DNA from: Micromonospora matsumotoense
Lineage (GTDB): Bacteria > Actinomycetota > Actinomycetes > Mycobacteriales > Micromonosporaceae
DNA: 64,000 bases
Reading direction: 5' to 3'
Assembly (NCBI RefSeq): GCF_900091525.1
Contig: NZ_FMCU01000005.1
Coordinates: 1-64,000 of the forward strand
Part shown: one piece after another, positions 51,575-59,897 of the stretch
How the letters are laid out: every line of letters starts with the position of its first letter
How positions within the stretch are numbered: the first letter of the stretch is position 1
The notes under the pieces: model-generated
What the model was told of the DNA's origin: nothing
The model's database searches: none
The model's input: the letters and a program-made list of their open reading frames with translations, nothing else
Program-made: the position numbers and the translations under genes

Positions 51575-52930
51575 ATGAGCATGTCACCGTCCGGACGCGT
51601 GTCCGCCCGGGTCCGGACGGTTCTCGCCGCCGCCGGATCCGTCCTCGTCGTGGGGGCGCTCGTCGGCGCCGCTCCGGCCAGCCCGGCCGATCCGCCTACC
51701 AGGATGGACAACCCGTACGTCGGAGCGCGGGTCTACGTCGACCCGGAGTGGGCCGCCCGCGCCGCCGCCGAGCCCGGTGGCGACGCCGTCGCCGGCCAAC
51801 CGACCGCCGTCTGGCTGGACCGGATCGCCCGGATCGAGGGCAAGGACGGGATGATGGGTCTGCGCGAGCACTTAGACGCGGCCGTGGCGCAGCGCGCCGA
51901 CCTCGTCCAACTGACCCTCTACGACCTGCCTGCCCGCGACTGCGGCCGACAGGCTCCGCCCGGCGAGCTGTCGATCGGCGACATCGCCCGTTACCGGACC
52001 GAGTTCGTCGACCCGATCGTCGAGATCCTCGCCGACGCCCGCTACGCCGATCTGCGGATCGTCACCTTCGTCGAGCCGAACTCACTGCCCAACCTCGTGG
52101 TCAACGTGAGCCCCCGCTACAACGCCACCCCAGCTTGCGACGAGGTCAAGGCGCGCGGCACCTACCTCGATGGGATCGGGTACGCCCTGGCCCGGCTCGG
52201 CGCCATGCCCAACGTCTACTCGTACCTGGACATCAGCCACCACGGTGAGACCGGCTGGGCGGACAACGCCGACCCGTTGACGGCGTTGCTGGCGCAGGCC
52301 GCGACGAACGGCGGCAGCACGCTGGCCGACGTGCACGGCTTCGTCGCCAACACCGCCAACTACTCGGTCCTGCGCGAGGAGCACTTCCGGGTCGACGACG
52401 TGGTCGCCGGCCAGCCGGTGTACCAGTCGAAGTGGGTCGACTGGAATCCGTTCGTCGACGAGATCCCCTATGCACGGCACATGCGCGACCGGCTGATCGC
52501 AGCGGGCTTCTCCCCGCAGGTGGGGGTGGTGGTGGACACCTCCCGCAACGGCTGGGGCGGCCCGAACCGACCCACTGGCCCGGCGACCTCGTGGGACGTG
52601 AACCGTTACGTCGACGGCAGCAGGCTCGACCGGCGGACGGTAGTCGGGAACTGGTGCAATCAGGTGGGCACCGGTCTCGGCCAGCGGCCGACCGCCGCGC
52701 CGGAGTTGGGCATCGACGCCTACGTCTGGGTCAAGCCGCCCGGCGAGTCCGACGGCGCCAGCGCCCGCCCGGGTACGGGCCGCCCGTACGAGCCCTTGTG
52801 CGATCCGGACTACCTTCCGCCGCGCGGTTCGACGTGGCCCACCGGCGCGATGCCGGCGGCACCCCCGTTCGGGGAGTGGTTCCCGGCACACTTCCGCCAA
52901 CTGCTGGTCAACGCCTGGCCGCCGCTGTAA
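51575..52930 (+). CDS. secreted glycoside hydrolase family 6 protein with altered catalytic acid
   Basis: 451 residues, ATG at 51575 with AGGGAGCAG upstream. Signal peptide: RVRTVLAAAGSVLVVGALVG ending near APASPA. The GH6 domain fills the rest: VQLTLYDLPARDCGRQAPPG (Asp122, a conserved active-site Asp), VVDTSRNGWGGPNRPTGPAT, AYVWVKPPGESDGAS (Asp393, usual base) and four Cys in disulfide positions. In cellulases of this family the acid Asp is in an ExDSLxN motif; here it reads FVEPNSLPNLVV, with Asn169 (codon AAC). Hydrolysis may therefore be lost or much altered, or the protein may only bind glucan. There is no carbohydrate-binding module. No other GH genes are nearby. Confidence 0.9.
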   Translation: MSMSPSGRVSARVRTVLAAAGSVLVVGALVGAAPASPADPPTRMDNPYVGARVYVDPEWAARAAAEPGGDAVAGQPTAVWLDRIARIEGKDGMMGLREHLDAAVAQRADLVQLTLYDLPARDCGRQAPPGELSIGDIARYRTEFVDPIVEILADARYADLRIVTFVEPNSLPNLVVNVSPRYNATPACDEVKARGTYLDGIGYALARLGAMPNVYSYLDISHHGETGWADNADPLTALLAQAATNGGSTLADVHGFVANTANYSVLREEHFRVDDVVAGQPVYQSKWVDWNPFVDEIPYARHMRDRLIAAGFSPQVGVVVDTSRNGWGGPNRPTGPATSWDVNRYVDGSRLDRRTVVGNWCNQVGTGLGQRPTAAPELGIDAYVWVKPPGESDGASARPGTGRPYEPLCDPDYLPPRGSTWPTGAMPAAPPFGEWFPAHFRQLLVNAWPPL

Positions 52931-53245
52931 CTACTCGCGAGACTCCACCAGGTTCTGACCGCCGCTGTGGCGGCGCGCGTCTCGACCGTGAGACCAGCTG
53001 TTCTCGTCGTCCGCCAGTGGGACACGGCCCGACTGGGTGGCGGTCGTCTCCTTCGATCGCCACCCCACGTCGGCACCCTACCGTTGCGCCCGCCGTCTGC
53101 AGTTGTCCCTGAACACCGTCAAACGCTACGCGCGAGCCGACCGGCCCGAGCGGATGCTCCCCGTCCCCACGTACCGGGCTAGCGCGGTCGGGTCGGCGTG
53201 GTCGGGGTCGGCGGGTGGTGTGGAGAGGAGCGGCGGCGGGGCGGG
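52931..53245. other. intergenic region with transposase scrap
   Basis: Nothing recognisable except the ISL3-like fragment at 53085-53190. The remainder is non-coding. Confidence 0.5.
53085..53190 (+). mobile_element. ISL3-family transposase fragment
   Basis: A short frame reading RRLQLSLNTVKRYARADRPE then RMLPVPTYRASAVG matches the helix-turn-helix region in the middle of ISL3-family transposases (LGLSLNTVKRYARA-PER pattern). Nothing before or after it continues the protein, so it is a solitary fossil of about 35 codons. Confidence 0.5.
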
Positions 53246-53620
53246 TCACTCCTCCGGAGGCAGGTCGCCGACGGGGACGTGCAGGCGTACCTGGTCGTCG
53301 GCGACCGTGGCGATCTGGTCCGCCAGCACGTACACCGCGCCGGTGCGGGCCAGTTCGGTGGAGACCTTGAGATAGCCGGTACGCAGCAGGCGGGCCGCCA
53401 GGTCGGCCGGGACGTCCGGCTCCTCGACGGCTGCCGACTCGATCAGCTCGTTCAGGCTGCCGCCGGGATCGGCGGTCGACGCCTGCACGGTCACCGCGTT
53501 CGGATCGCCCCGCTGGACGAGGTCGACGGTGCCGATCTCGACCCCGACGGTGTCGACCACCCGCATGCCGGTGGTGACCCGGGAGATGACCGCCCGTTCT
53601 GCCATGCCCTGCTGCTCCAT
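53246..53620 (-). CDS. PRC-barrel / DUF2171-like protein
   Basis: 124 residues from the ATG at 53620 (a second ATG, 53605, is possible). ERAVISRVTTGMRVVDTVGV, EIGTVDLVQRGDPNAVTVQA and LLRTGYLKVSTELARTGAVY suggest a PRC-barrel-like or DUF2171 small beta-barrel. The acidic C-terminus is DQIATVADDQVRLHVPVGDL. Such proteins are often stress-related and found with ribosome or membrane partners. It precedes no obvious operon; the next gene (53719-53967) is on the same strand 98 bp upstream. Confidence 0.7.
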   Translation of the reverse strand: MEQQGMAERAVISRVTTGMRVVDTVGVEIGTVDLVQRGDPNAVTVQASTADPGGSLNELIESAAVEEPDVPADLAARLLRTGYLKVSTELARTGAVYVLADQIATVADDQVRLHVPVGDLPPEE

Positions 53621-53718
53621 CCCCGGGCGGTTCCCTGCCCCGCCCGCCGCTAAACCGCCGGATGCCGGGCCGCTGCACCAAAGGGCACCTGGCCGCTGCA
53701 CCGCCGGAGACGCCGCCG

Positions 53719-53967
53719 CTAGACCGCCGGGCCCCAGGCGCTGGGCGGACGTGGGGAGAGTTCCCGCCAGGCGTCCGCCCCCTCCAGCAGGGCCCGGACG
53801 GTCTCCTCGGCCTCGTCGGCGCTGCCGTACTCGTAGAACTGGGAGATGCCCTCCGCGCCACCGGCCCGCTGCTCGACGTGCCACCGGTCGGCGTCGACCC
53901 GGAGGAACACGTCCCGCCGGGCCAGTCGTCCCCATTTGCCGTTCCACCAGTGCCTACGCTGCTCCAT
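53719..53967 (-). CDS. small hypothetical protein
   Basis: 82 residues with clean codon usage. EQRRHWWNGKWGRLARRDVF, LRVDADRWHVEQRAGGAEGI, SQFYEYGSADEAEETVRALL and EGADAWRELS form a plausible small alpha/beta domain. Similar short proteins are common and uncharacterised in Micromonosporaceae. ATG at 53967. No motif points to a function. Confidence 0.65.
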   Translation of the reverse strand: MEQRRHWWNGKWGRLARRDVFLRVDADRWHVEQRAGGAEGISQFYEYGSADEAEETVRALLEGADAWRELSPRPPSAWGPAV

Positions 53968-54001
53968 GGCCGGACTCTATCGAACATGTGTACGACAAAA
54001 G

Positions 54002-54032
54002 TCGGCCCCTGCGGGAATTCCGCAGGGGCCGA
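54002..54032 (-). terminator. intrinsic terminator of mscL
   Basis: TCGGCCCCTGCGG (54002-54014) pairs perfectly with CCGCAGGGGCCGA (54020-54032). On the minus strand the stem is followed by CTTTTGTCG, giving a short T-run. It starts 15 bp beyond the mscL stop, a textbook rho-independent terminator. Confidence 0.88.
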
Positions 54033-54046
54033 TGTGCACCGGTCGA

Positions 54047-54517
54047 TCAGCGCGGGGCGGGCGGCTCCGTCCGGCGGCCGAGCACGTCGTCGAGCGCGCC
54101 GCGCTGCCCCGGAGCGGTGTGGCCCCCGGCCAGCAGCGCGTCCCGGATCTCGGTGAGCAGCTTGACCTCCTCGCTGGGCGCGGCCGGCGGCGGCTCCTCG
54201 CCCCGCTTGCGCCGCTCGGCCAGCCGGTTCATCGGGTAGACGACCAGGAAGTACAGCGCGGCGGCGGTCAGCGCGAAGGTGATCGCCGCGTTGACGAAGG
54301 CCACCCAGTCGAACGGGATGCCCCGGAACGAGGGTGTCGAGCCTTCGAGTCCGTCCTTCTTGCCGGTGATCAACACGATGATGACCCGGACCAGTGGTTC
54401 GAGGAACGACTTGGTCAGCTGGGTGACCACGCCCGTGAACGCGGCGCCGATGACGACACCGACCGCCAGGTCGACGACGTTGCCGCGCATGATGAAGTCT
54501 TTGAAGCCCTTGAGCAT
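54047..54517 (-). CDS. mscL: large-conductance mechanosensitive channel
   Basis: 156 residues starting MLKGFKDFIMRGNVVDLAVG; an open extension upstream lacks the conserved start. TM1 is VVDLAVGVVIGAAFTGVVTQ, TM2 is VNAAITFALTAAALYFLVVY, and the C-terminal coiled bundle is SEEVKLLTEIRDALLA. The loop GSTPSFRGIPFDWVAF has the usual GIxFDWxAF. It forms a pentameric pore in the cytoplasmic membrane that opens under extreme turgor. The C-terminus (GALDDVLGRRTEPPAPR) is longer than in E. coli. Terminated by the hairpin at 54002-54032. Confidence 0.96.
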   Translation of the reverse strand: MLKGFKDFIMRGNVVDLAVGVVIGAAFTGVVTQLTKSFLEPLVRVIIVLITGKKDGLEGSTPSFRGIPFDWVAFVNAAITFALTAAALYFLVVYPMNRLAERRKRGEEPPPAAPSEEVKLLTEIRDALLAGGHTAPGQRGALDDVLGRRTEPPAPR

Positions 54518-54557
54518 CCGTACTCCTGTGCCGTCCCGATTCTCCGTCGGGGACAAC

Positions 54558-55241
54558 CTATGCCCCGGACGGCGGCTCCAGAAAAGCACCGGCCTCGATC
54601 GCCGCCCGCCCGGGGTCGCCGTCCCGGATCGCCGCCACCAGCCGACCGTGGTCGACGTACCGCTGGGGTTCCAGGGTGTCGCCCGTGGCCTGCGCGACGG
54701 TGCTGCGCAGGGCCGCGCCGACCGAGGCGTACAGCTCGGCCAGCATGGCGTTGTGGGCGGCGGCGACCACCGCCGTGTGCAGCGCGACGTCCGCCTCCAC
54801 GAACTCGCCGACCCGGCCCGACCGCCAGGCGGCCTCCCGGGCGGCGAGCGCGCCGTCGAGCGCCACCAGATCCTCCGGGGTACGCCGCAGCGCGGCCAAC
54901 CGGGCAGCCTCGACCTCGAACGCCCGGCGGACCTCGACCACCTCGGCCATCCGGTCGTCGGTGAGTCGGCGGGCCACCACCGGGGCCAGCTCGTCGGTCG
55001 ACACCACGTACGTCCCGGAGCCCTGCCGGCACTCCAGCACCCCGGCGTGCACCAGGGCCCGGACGGCCTCGCGGACGGTGTTACGCCCCACCCCGAGGGC
55101 CGTCACCAGTTGCGGCTCGGTGGGGATGCGTCCACCGACCGGCCACTCGCCGCCGAGGACCCGGCCCCGGAGCTGCTCGATGGTCTGCTGCACCCGCTGA
55201 CCGCGCGGGGGCACGGGCGGGGAATCGACGGACGGTGTCAC
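54558..55241 (-). CDS. FadR-subfamily GntR regulator
   Basis: 227 residues. The winged helix is RVQQTIEQLRGRVLGGEWPV, GGRIPTEPQLVTALGVGRNT and VREAVRALVHAGVLECRQGS-GTYV. The helical FCD ligand-binding domain is VVEVRRAFEVEAARLAALRR, GEFVEADVALHTAVVAAAHN. It is divergent from the CynX-type exporter gene at 55291 and probably regulates it and itself. The ligand is unknown. Its GTG start lies inside a partial palindrome (55237-55248). The gene ends 41 bp before mscL on the same strand, with no visible terminator between them. Confidence 0.92.
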   Translation of the reverse strand: MTPSVDSPPVPPRGQRVQQTIEQLRGRVLGGEWPVGGRIPTEPQLVTALGVGRNTVREAVRALVHAGVLECRQGSGTYVVSTDELAPVVARRLTDDRMAEVVEVRRAFEVEAARLAALRRTPEDLVALDGALAAREAAWRSGRVGEFVEADVALHTAVVAAAHNAMLAELYASVGAALRSTVAQATGDTLEPQRYVDHGRLVAAIRDGDPGRAAIEAGAFLEPPSGA

Positions 55242-55248
55242 CGGTTAC
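55237..55248. promoter_or_regulatory. imperfect palindrome at the GntR start, possible operator
   Basis: GTCACCGGTTAC matches its reverse complement at 10 of 12 positions and overlaps the regulator's start codon in the divergent 49-bp gap to the MFS gene. Candidate site only. Confidence 0.3.
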
Positions 55249-55290
55249 ACCAACTGCCGAAATTCATCCCATGATTGTAGGTTCGAGGTC

Positions 55291-56664
55291 ATGACCCCGC
55301 CAAATGCCAGCGCCGCGGCCACCGCCGTCGGCCGGAGCGCCGCCGTCGTCGGGCCGACCGCCACCGCCGTGGCTCCGACCGCCGCCACCGACCGTGCCGC
55401 CGCCGCCGGCGGGCCGGGCGGCACCGCCGGAGCAGCCGGGCCGGGCGTCCACCGGCCGGCCCACCGCGCCCCGTCACCGGCCACCGGCGGGGCGCTGGTG
55501 CTGGTCGGGATGCTGCTGGTCGCGCTCAACCTGCGGGCCGCGGTGACCAGCCTCGGCGCGCTGCTCGACGAGGTACGCACCGGGCTCGGTCTCTCCGGCG
55601 CGATGGCCGGGTTCGTCACCACCCTGCCCACCATCGCCTTCGCCGGTCTCGGCGCGCTCACCCCGTGGCTGATCCGCCGCTGGCCGGCGGCCCGGGTGCT
55701 GGTGGTGGCGATGCTCGCCCTCACCGTCGGTCAGGTGCTCCGGGTGCTCACCGACTCGGCGGCGGTCTTCGTGCTCACCAGCGCGCTCGCCCTGGCCGGC
55801 ATCGCGGTGGCGAACATCCTGCTGCCGATGCTGGTCAAGCAGCACTTCCCGCACCGCACCGGGTTGGTCACCGGGGCGTACACGATGGCCCTGACGGCGG
55901 GTACGACGGTGGCCGCCGCCTCCGCCGTGCCGGTGGCGCACGCCTTCGGCTCCTGGCGGGCGGGGCTCGGGGTCTGGGCGGCGCTGGCGGCGGTGGCCGT
56001 ACTCCCGTGGGTGCCGCTGGCGCTGCGGGCACGCGCCGCCCGACGGGCCGGGCCCCCCTCGGCGGGCCAGGCCGTCCGCACCCGGGTCCGGCCGGCCCGC
56101 ACCCGGCTCGGCTGGGCGATGGCGGTCTACTTCGGCGCGCAGTCCCTCAGCGGGTACGCGATCATGGGCTGGCTGGCCCAGCTCTTCCGGGACGCCGGCT
56201 TCCGGCCGGAGAGCGCCGGGCTGCTGCTCGCCGGGGTCACCGCGCTCGGGGTGCCGGTGGCCCTGCTGATGCCGACGCTGGCCGGCCGGCTCCGGACGCT
56301 GCGTCCGTTGGTGTTCGGGCTGACCGCGTTCTCCGCGGCGGCCTACCTCGGGCTGGCGCTCGCGCCCCGGGACGGGGCGGTGCTCTGGGTGCTGCTGCTC
56401 GCCTTCGGCCAGGGCGCGTTCCCGCTGATCCTGACCACCATCGGCCTGCGGGCCCGCACCGCCGACGGGACGGTGGCGCTGTCCGCGTTCGCGCAGAGCA
56501 CCGGTTACGTCATCGCCGCGCTCGGGCCGCTGCTCGTCGGGGTGCTCTACGAGGCGACCGGCGGATGGACCGCGCCGATGGGCTTCCTGCTCGCCGCCCT
56601 GGCCGTGCAGACGACCGCGGGCATGGTGATCGCTCGCCCCCGGTTCATCGAGGACGAGCGCTGA
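55291..56664 (+). CDS. MFS transporter, CynX/NimT family
   Basis: 457 residues. The first 60 are a low-complexity Ala/Thr/Gly/Pro extension. About twelve membrane helices follow: GGALVLVGMLLVALNLRAAV (with the NLRxAVT family motif), GLSGAMAGFVTTLPTIAFAG, NILLPMLVKQHFPHRTGLVT, VYFGAQSLSGYAIMGWLAQL and FGQGAFPLILTTIGLRARTA. The ALNLRAAVTS motif is typical of cyanate/nitroimidazole-type exporters. Substrate unknown. Divergent from the FadR-type regulator. The start could be further inside, for example near residue 60, since the extension is not conserved. Confidence 0.87.
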   Translation: MTPPNASAAATAVGRSAAVVGPTATAVAPTAATDRAAAAGGPGGTAGAAGPGVHRPAHRAPSPATGGALVLVGMLLVALNLRAAVTSLGALLDEVRTGLGLSGAMAGFVTTLPTIAFAGLGALTPWLIRRWPAARVLVVAMLALTVGQVLRVLTDSAAVFVLTSALALAGIAVANILLPMLVKQHFPHRTGLVTGAYTMALTAGTTVAAASAVPVAHAFGSWRAGLGVWAALAAVAVLPWVPLALRARAARRAGPPSAGQAVRTRVRPARTRLGWAMAVYFGAQSLSGYAIMGWLAQLFRDAGFRPESAGLLLAGVTALGVPVALLMPTLAGRLRTLRPLVFGLTAFSAAAYLGLALAPRDGAVLWVLLLAFGQGAFPLILTTIGLRARTADGTVALSAFAQSTGYVIAALGPLLVGVLYEATGGWTAPMGFLLAALAVQTTAGMVIARPRFIEDER

Positions 56665-56673
56665 GGAAACCGG

Positions 56674-57030
56674 TCAGGACGAGGCGGAGGTGGGGTCGCC
56701 CGCGACGGCCTCGTCGACCGTCGGGTAGGTGTGCAGCACCTCGACCAGGCCACTGACCTCAAGGATGCGCAGCACGCCGCGCTGCGGGGCGGCCAACCGG
56801 ACCACGCCGCCGGCCTCGTCGCAGCTGTTCTTGGCCCGGACGAAGACCGACAACCCGGTCGAGTCGCAGAACGACACCTCGGCCAGGTCGAACACCAGCC
56901 GGCTGCGCCCCTTGTCGAGCAGGTCGGTGATCTGGTCCTGCAGCTGCGGTGCGGTCGCCATGTCGAGTTCGCCCGCGACCGACACGACGACGACGTCGCC
57001 GCGCTGTTCCGTGTGCACCGTCAGGGACAT
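56674..57030 (-). CDS. STAS-domain anti-sigma-factor antagonist (RsbV-like)
   Basis: 118 residues, AGGAGG perfectly placed before the ATG. VHTEQRGDVVVVSVAGELDM, ATAPQLQDQITDLL, RLVFDLAEVSFCDSTGLSVF (conserved phosphorylatable Ser in DSTG) and VSGLVEVLHTYPTVDEA are RsbV/SpoIIAA-like. Phosphorylation of the Ser by an anti-sigma kinase would release it from complex. It is divergent from the rsbR-S-T operon at 57189, a likely functional link. No sigma factor gene is found in the window. Confidence 0.92.
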   Translation of the reverse strand: MSLTVHTEQRGDVVVVSVAGELDMATAPQLQDQITDLLDKGRSRLVFDLAEVSFCDSTGLSVFVRAKNSCDEAGGVVRLAAPQRGVLRILEVSGLVEVLHTYPTVDEAVAGDPTSASS

Positions 57031-57188
57031 TCAGACCTCCTGTTATTGGTGGAACGGTATCCCACACACAGCGGGACACGCAGGACGGGAGCGCTTCCGG
57101 TGGGACCGATCATTCCTTTGCCTCGGGACAACTACCGGGTCTGCCTCCGGTGATAGAGTCCGGCCGGCCCAGCTCACAGGAGGTAACC

Positions 57189-58049
57189 ATGGCGTTGACC
57201 GCAGACGGAGGCAACCGACTCGTCGAGCTGCTGACCGGGCACGGCGAGCGGGTGGTGCAGCGGTGGACCGAGGTCGTCGCCGCCTCGCTGCGCGGTCGGC
57301 TCAGCCTGGCCGAGCTACGACTGCAGGTGCAGGAGCTGCACGCTAGCATGATCAATGCTGGCGGTGCCGGTCTGGCCGACCTCCAGGTGCCCGCGGCGGG
57401 TGAGCTGCGGGCGGTGCTCGCCGACCTGTCCCGCAGCCGGGCCCGGCAGAGCTTCACCGCCACCGAGACCGCAGTCAGCATCTACGCCCTCAAGGACGTC
57501 CTGGTCGAGCTGGCCGAGACCGACGGCGCGGAGTTGTCGCTGCGGGACGTCGTCGACTTCACCGGCCTGGTCGACCGGATGGGGCTGCTCACCTTCGAGA
57601 CCTACGTGCAGACCCGCGAGGGGCTGATCGCCGACCAGGCCGAGCAGCTGCTCGAACTCTCCACCCCGGTGGTGAAGATCTGGGACGGCGTGGTCGCCGT
57701 GCCGCTGGTCGGCACCCTCGACTCGGCCCGCGCCCAGGTGGTGATGGAGCGGCTGCTCCAGACCCTGGTCGACACCGGCTCGCCGTACGCGATCATCGAC
57801 ATCACCGGCGTGCCGGCGGTCGACACCCAGGTCGCCCAGCACATCCTCAAGACGGTGGTGGCCGCCCGGCTGATGGGCGCCGACTGCATCATCTCCGGCA
57901 TCCGCCCGCAGATCGCGCAGACCATCGTCGCGCTCGGCATCGAGTTCGGCGACATCGCCACCAAGGCGAGCCTGGCCGACGCGCTGCGGCACGTGCTGCG
58001 GCTCACCGGGGTGGAGGCGTCCCGCCGCCACCCGCGTCGGGAGGCGTGA
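57189..58049 (+). CDS. rsbR: RsbR-type stressosome protein (N-terminal sensor + STAS)
   Basis: 286 residues, ATG with ACAGGAGGT upstream. The N-terminal half (NRLVELLTGHGERVVQRWTE ... LAELRLQVQELH) is a helical RsbR-N/globin-like or RsbRD-type sensor. The C-terminal STAS domain is VKIWDGVVAVPLVGTLDSAR, IIDITGVPAVDTQVAQHILK, RLMGADCIISGIRPQIAQTI. The Thr in VDTQVAQ is the site phosphorylated by RsbT in B. subtilis RsbR. First gene of a six-gene operon whose products overlap or nearly overlap. It would assemble with RsbS into the stressosome core. Confidence 0.92.
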   Translation: MALTADGGNRLVELLTGHGERVVQRWTEVVAASLRGRLSLAELRLQVQELHASMINAGGAGLADLQVPAAGELRAVLADLSRSRARQSFTATETAVSIYALKDVLVELAETDGAELSLRDVVDFTGLVDRMGLLTFETYVQTREGLIADQAEQLLELSTPVVKIWDGVVAVPLVGTLDSARAQVVMERLLQTLVDTGSPYAIIDITGVPAVDTQVAQHILKTVVAARLMGADCIISGIRPQIAQTIVALGIEFGDIATKASLADALRHVLRLTGVEASRRHPRREA

Positions 58050-58468
58050 TGGAACGGGTGCCGGTCCTGAAGATCGGCGACATCCTGCTGGTCTCCATCC
58101 AGATCGACATGTCCGACCAGACGGCGGTCACCCTCCAGGAGGACCTGGCCGAGCGGATCGTGGCGACCGGCTGCCACGGCGTCATCATCGACATCACCGC
58201 GCTGGACATCGTCGACTCCTTCGTCGGGCGGATGCTCTCCACCATCGCCTCGATCTCCAAGGTGCTCGACGCCGAGACGGTGGTCGTCGGGATGCGTCCC
58301 GCAGTCGCCATCACCCTCGTCGAGCTGGGCCTGTCGCTCAACGGCATCCGTACCGCGCTGAACGTGGAGCGGGGCATGGAGCTGATCGCGGCGACCCGCG
58401 ACGACGACCTCGGGTACGACGACACACCCGGGGACGTGGAGTCCGCAACGGCGGCGACCTCGCCATGA
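58049..58468 (+). CDS. rsbS: RsbS-like stressosome STAS protein
   Basis: 139 residues from the ATG at 58049 whose A is shared with the rsbR stop (TGATG). VPVLKIGDILLVSIQIDMSD, VIIDITALDIVDSFVGRMLS (with the Ser phosphorylated by RsbT in DSFVGR), VVVGMRPAVAITLVELGLSL and GIRTALNVERGMELI are RsbS hallmarks. A short acidic tail (DDDLGYDDTPGDVESATAAT) is extra. It co-assembles with RsbR and holds RsbT until phosphorylated. Its stop overlaps rsbT by four bases. Confidence 0.95.
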   Translation: MERVPVLKIGDILLVSIQIDMSDQTAVTLQEDLAERIVATGCHGVIIDITALDIVDSFVGRMLSTIASISKVLDAETVVVGMRPAVAITLVELGLSLNGIRTALNVERGMELIAATRDDDLGYDDTPGDVESATAATSP

Positions 58469-58884
58469 CCGCGGGAGTCGACCTGGGCGGCCCGCAGACC
58501 CAGGCGATCGGCAGTGACGAGGACGTCGTCCGGGTCCGTCAGTTGGTGCGTACCGTGGCGGTGGCGGTCAAGCTCTCCCTCGTCGACCAGACGAAGCTGG
58601 TCACCGCCGCGAGTGAGCTGGCCCGCAACACCCTCATCTACGGCGGTGGCGGCACCGCCGAGGTGACCGTCGTCGAGGACGGCCGGCGTCGCGGGGTGCG
58701 GATCGTCTTCGCCGACTCCGGGCCGGGCATCGTCGACCTGGGCCTCGCCCTCACCGACGGCTACACCACCGGTGGTGGCCTGGGCCTCGGCCTCAGCGGT
58801 TCCCGTCGACTGGTCGACGACTTCGACATCCAGACCGCCCCCGGCGAGGGCACCCGGATCACCATCACCAAGTGGTCCCGATGA
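58465..58884 (+). CDS. rsbT: RsbT-like serine/threonine kinase
   Basis: 139 residues. GHKL ATPase features: KLVTAASELARNTLIYGGGG (N box), VRIVFADSGPGIVDLGLALT (G1), TDGYTTGGGLGLGLSGSRRL (G2). It phosphorylates RsbR and RsbS and then leaves to activate a downstream partner, here perhaps the PP2C-type proteins of the same operon. Overlaps both neighbours by four bases. Confidence 0.95.
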   Translation: MTAGVDLGGPQTQAIGSDEDVVRVRQLVRTVAVAVKLSLVDQTKLVTAASELARNTLIYGGGGTAEVTVVEDGRRRGVRIVFADSGPGIVDLGLALTDGYTTGGGLGLGLSGSRRLVDDFDIQTAPGEGTRITITKWSR

Positions 58885-59897
58885 GCTACGACGTGGTGCC
58901 GGACGCGGGCCACTGGTACCGGGTGGAGAGCGGCAGCGCCGCCAGCGCCGTCCGGCGCGCGGCGGAGCGCCTCGGCGGCCAGCTCGGCCTCGGTGAGAAC
59001 CGGGTCGCCGAACTGGCCATCGTCGCCGCCGAGCTGACCAGCAACCTGGTGAAGCACGCCCAGGAGGGTGTCCTGCTGCTGCGCCCCGCGCGCACCGGCG
59101 ACGTCGCCGGGGTGGAGCTGATCGCGATCGACTCCGGCCCCGGGATGGCAGATCTGACCGTCTCCTCCCGCGACGGCCATTCCACCACCGGCACCCTGGG
59201 CATCGGCCTCGGTGCCATCGCCCGCCAGGCCAGCTGGTACGACGCCTGGTCCCGGCCGGGTCGGGGCACCGCCTTCGCGGTGCAGGTGTGGGCGAAGGAG
59301 GTACGGGCCACGCCGGCCTGGGCGGCGGGGCTGACCCGGCCGATCACCGGTGAGCAGGTCAGCGGCGACACCCACGCGATGCGTACCGAACAGGGGCGGC
59401 ACCAGGTGCTGGTCTGCGACGGTCTGGGCCACGGGCCGTTGGCCAACGTCGCCGCCGAGGCGGCCGTCTCCGCGTTCCGCACCGCGCCGGCCGGGCCGCC
59501 CGCCGTCGTGGTGCAGCACCTGCACCGCGCGATGTCGCACACCCGGGGCGCCGCGTTGGCGGTGGCGGAGCTGGACCCGGCGGCGGGTCTGCTGCGCTAC
59601 GCCGGGCTGGGCAACATCGCCGGAACGGTGCTGGCTCCGGACGGCACCCGGCGGGGGCTGGTGTCGCTGCCCGGCATCGCCGGCCACCAACGCCCGACAA
59701 TACGCGAGTACGACTACCCGTTCCCGGCCGGCGCGACCCTGGTGATGCAGAGCGACGGGGTGGTGGACCGGTGGCGGTCCGAGGACTATCCCGGGCTGAC
59801 CGGGCGCGCGCCGGTCGTGGTCGCGGCGACCCTGCTGCGGGACGCCGGGATCCGCCGGGACGACGCCTGCGTGTTGGTCGCGAGAACGCCGTCGTGA
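58881..59897 (+). CDS. ATP-binding plus SpoIIE-type phosphatase fusion (RsbX-like)
   Basis: 338 residues. The N-terminal 130 residues are an RsbT/RsbW-like HATPase_c domain (ENRVAELAIVAAELTSNLVK, GVELIAIDSGPGMADLT, TTGTLGIGLGAIARQASWYD). The C-terminal 200 residues are a PP2C/SpoIIE phosphatase (HQVLVCDGLGHGPLANVAAE, LRYAGLGNIAGTVLAPDGTR, LVMQSDGVVDRW). The fusion would couple a nucleotide-binding switch with dephosphorylation of the RsbR/RsbS proteins, as RsbX does. Start and stop overlap neighbours by four bases. Confidence 0.9.
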   Translation: MSYDVVPDAGHWYRVESGSAASAVRRAAERLGGQLGLGENRVAELAIVAAELTSNLVKHAQEGVLLLRPARTGDVAGVELIAIDSGPGMADLTVSSRDGHSTTGTLGIGLGAIARQASWYDAWSRPGRGTAFAVQVWAKEVRATPAWAAGLTRPITGEQVSGDTHAMRTEQGRHQVLVCDGLGHGPLANVAAEAAVSAFRTAPAGPPAVVVQHLHRAMSHTRGAALAVAELDPAAGLLRYAGLGNIAGTVLAPDGTRRGLVSLPGIAGHQRPTIREYDYPFPAGATLVMQSDGVVDRWRSEDYPGLTGRAPVVVAATLLRDAGIRRDDACVLVARTPS

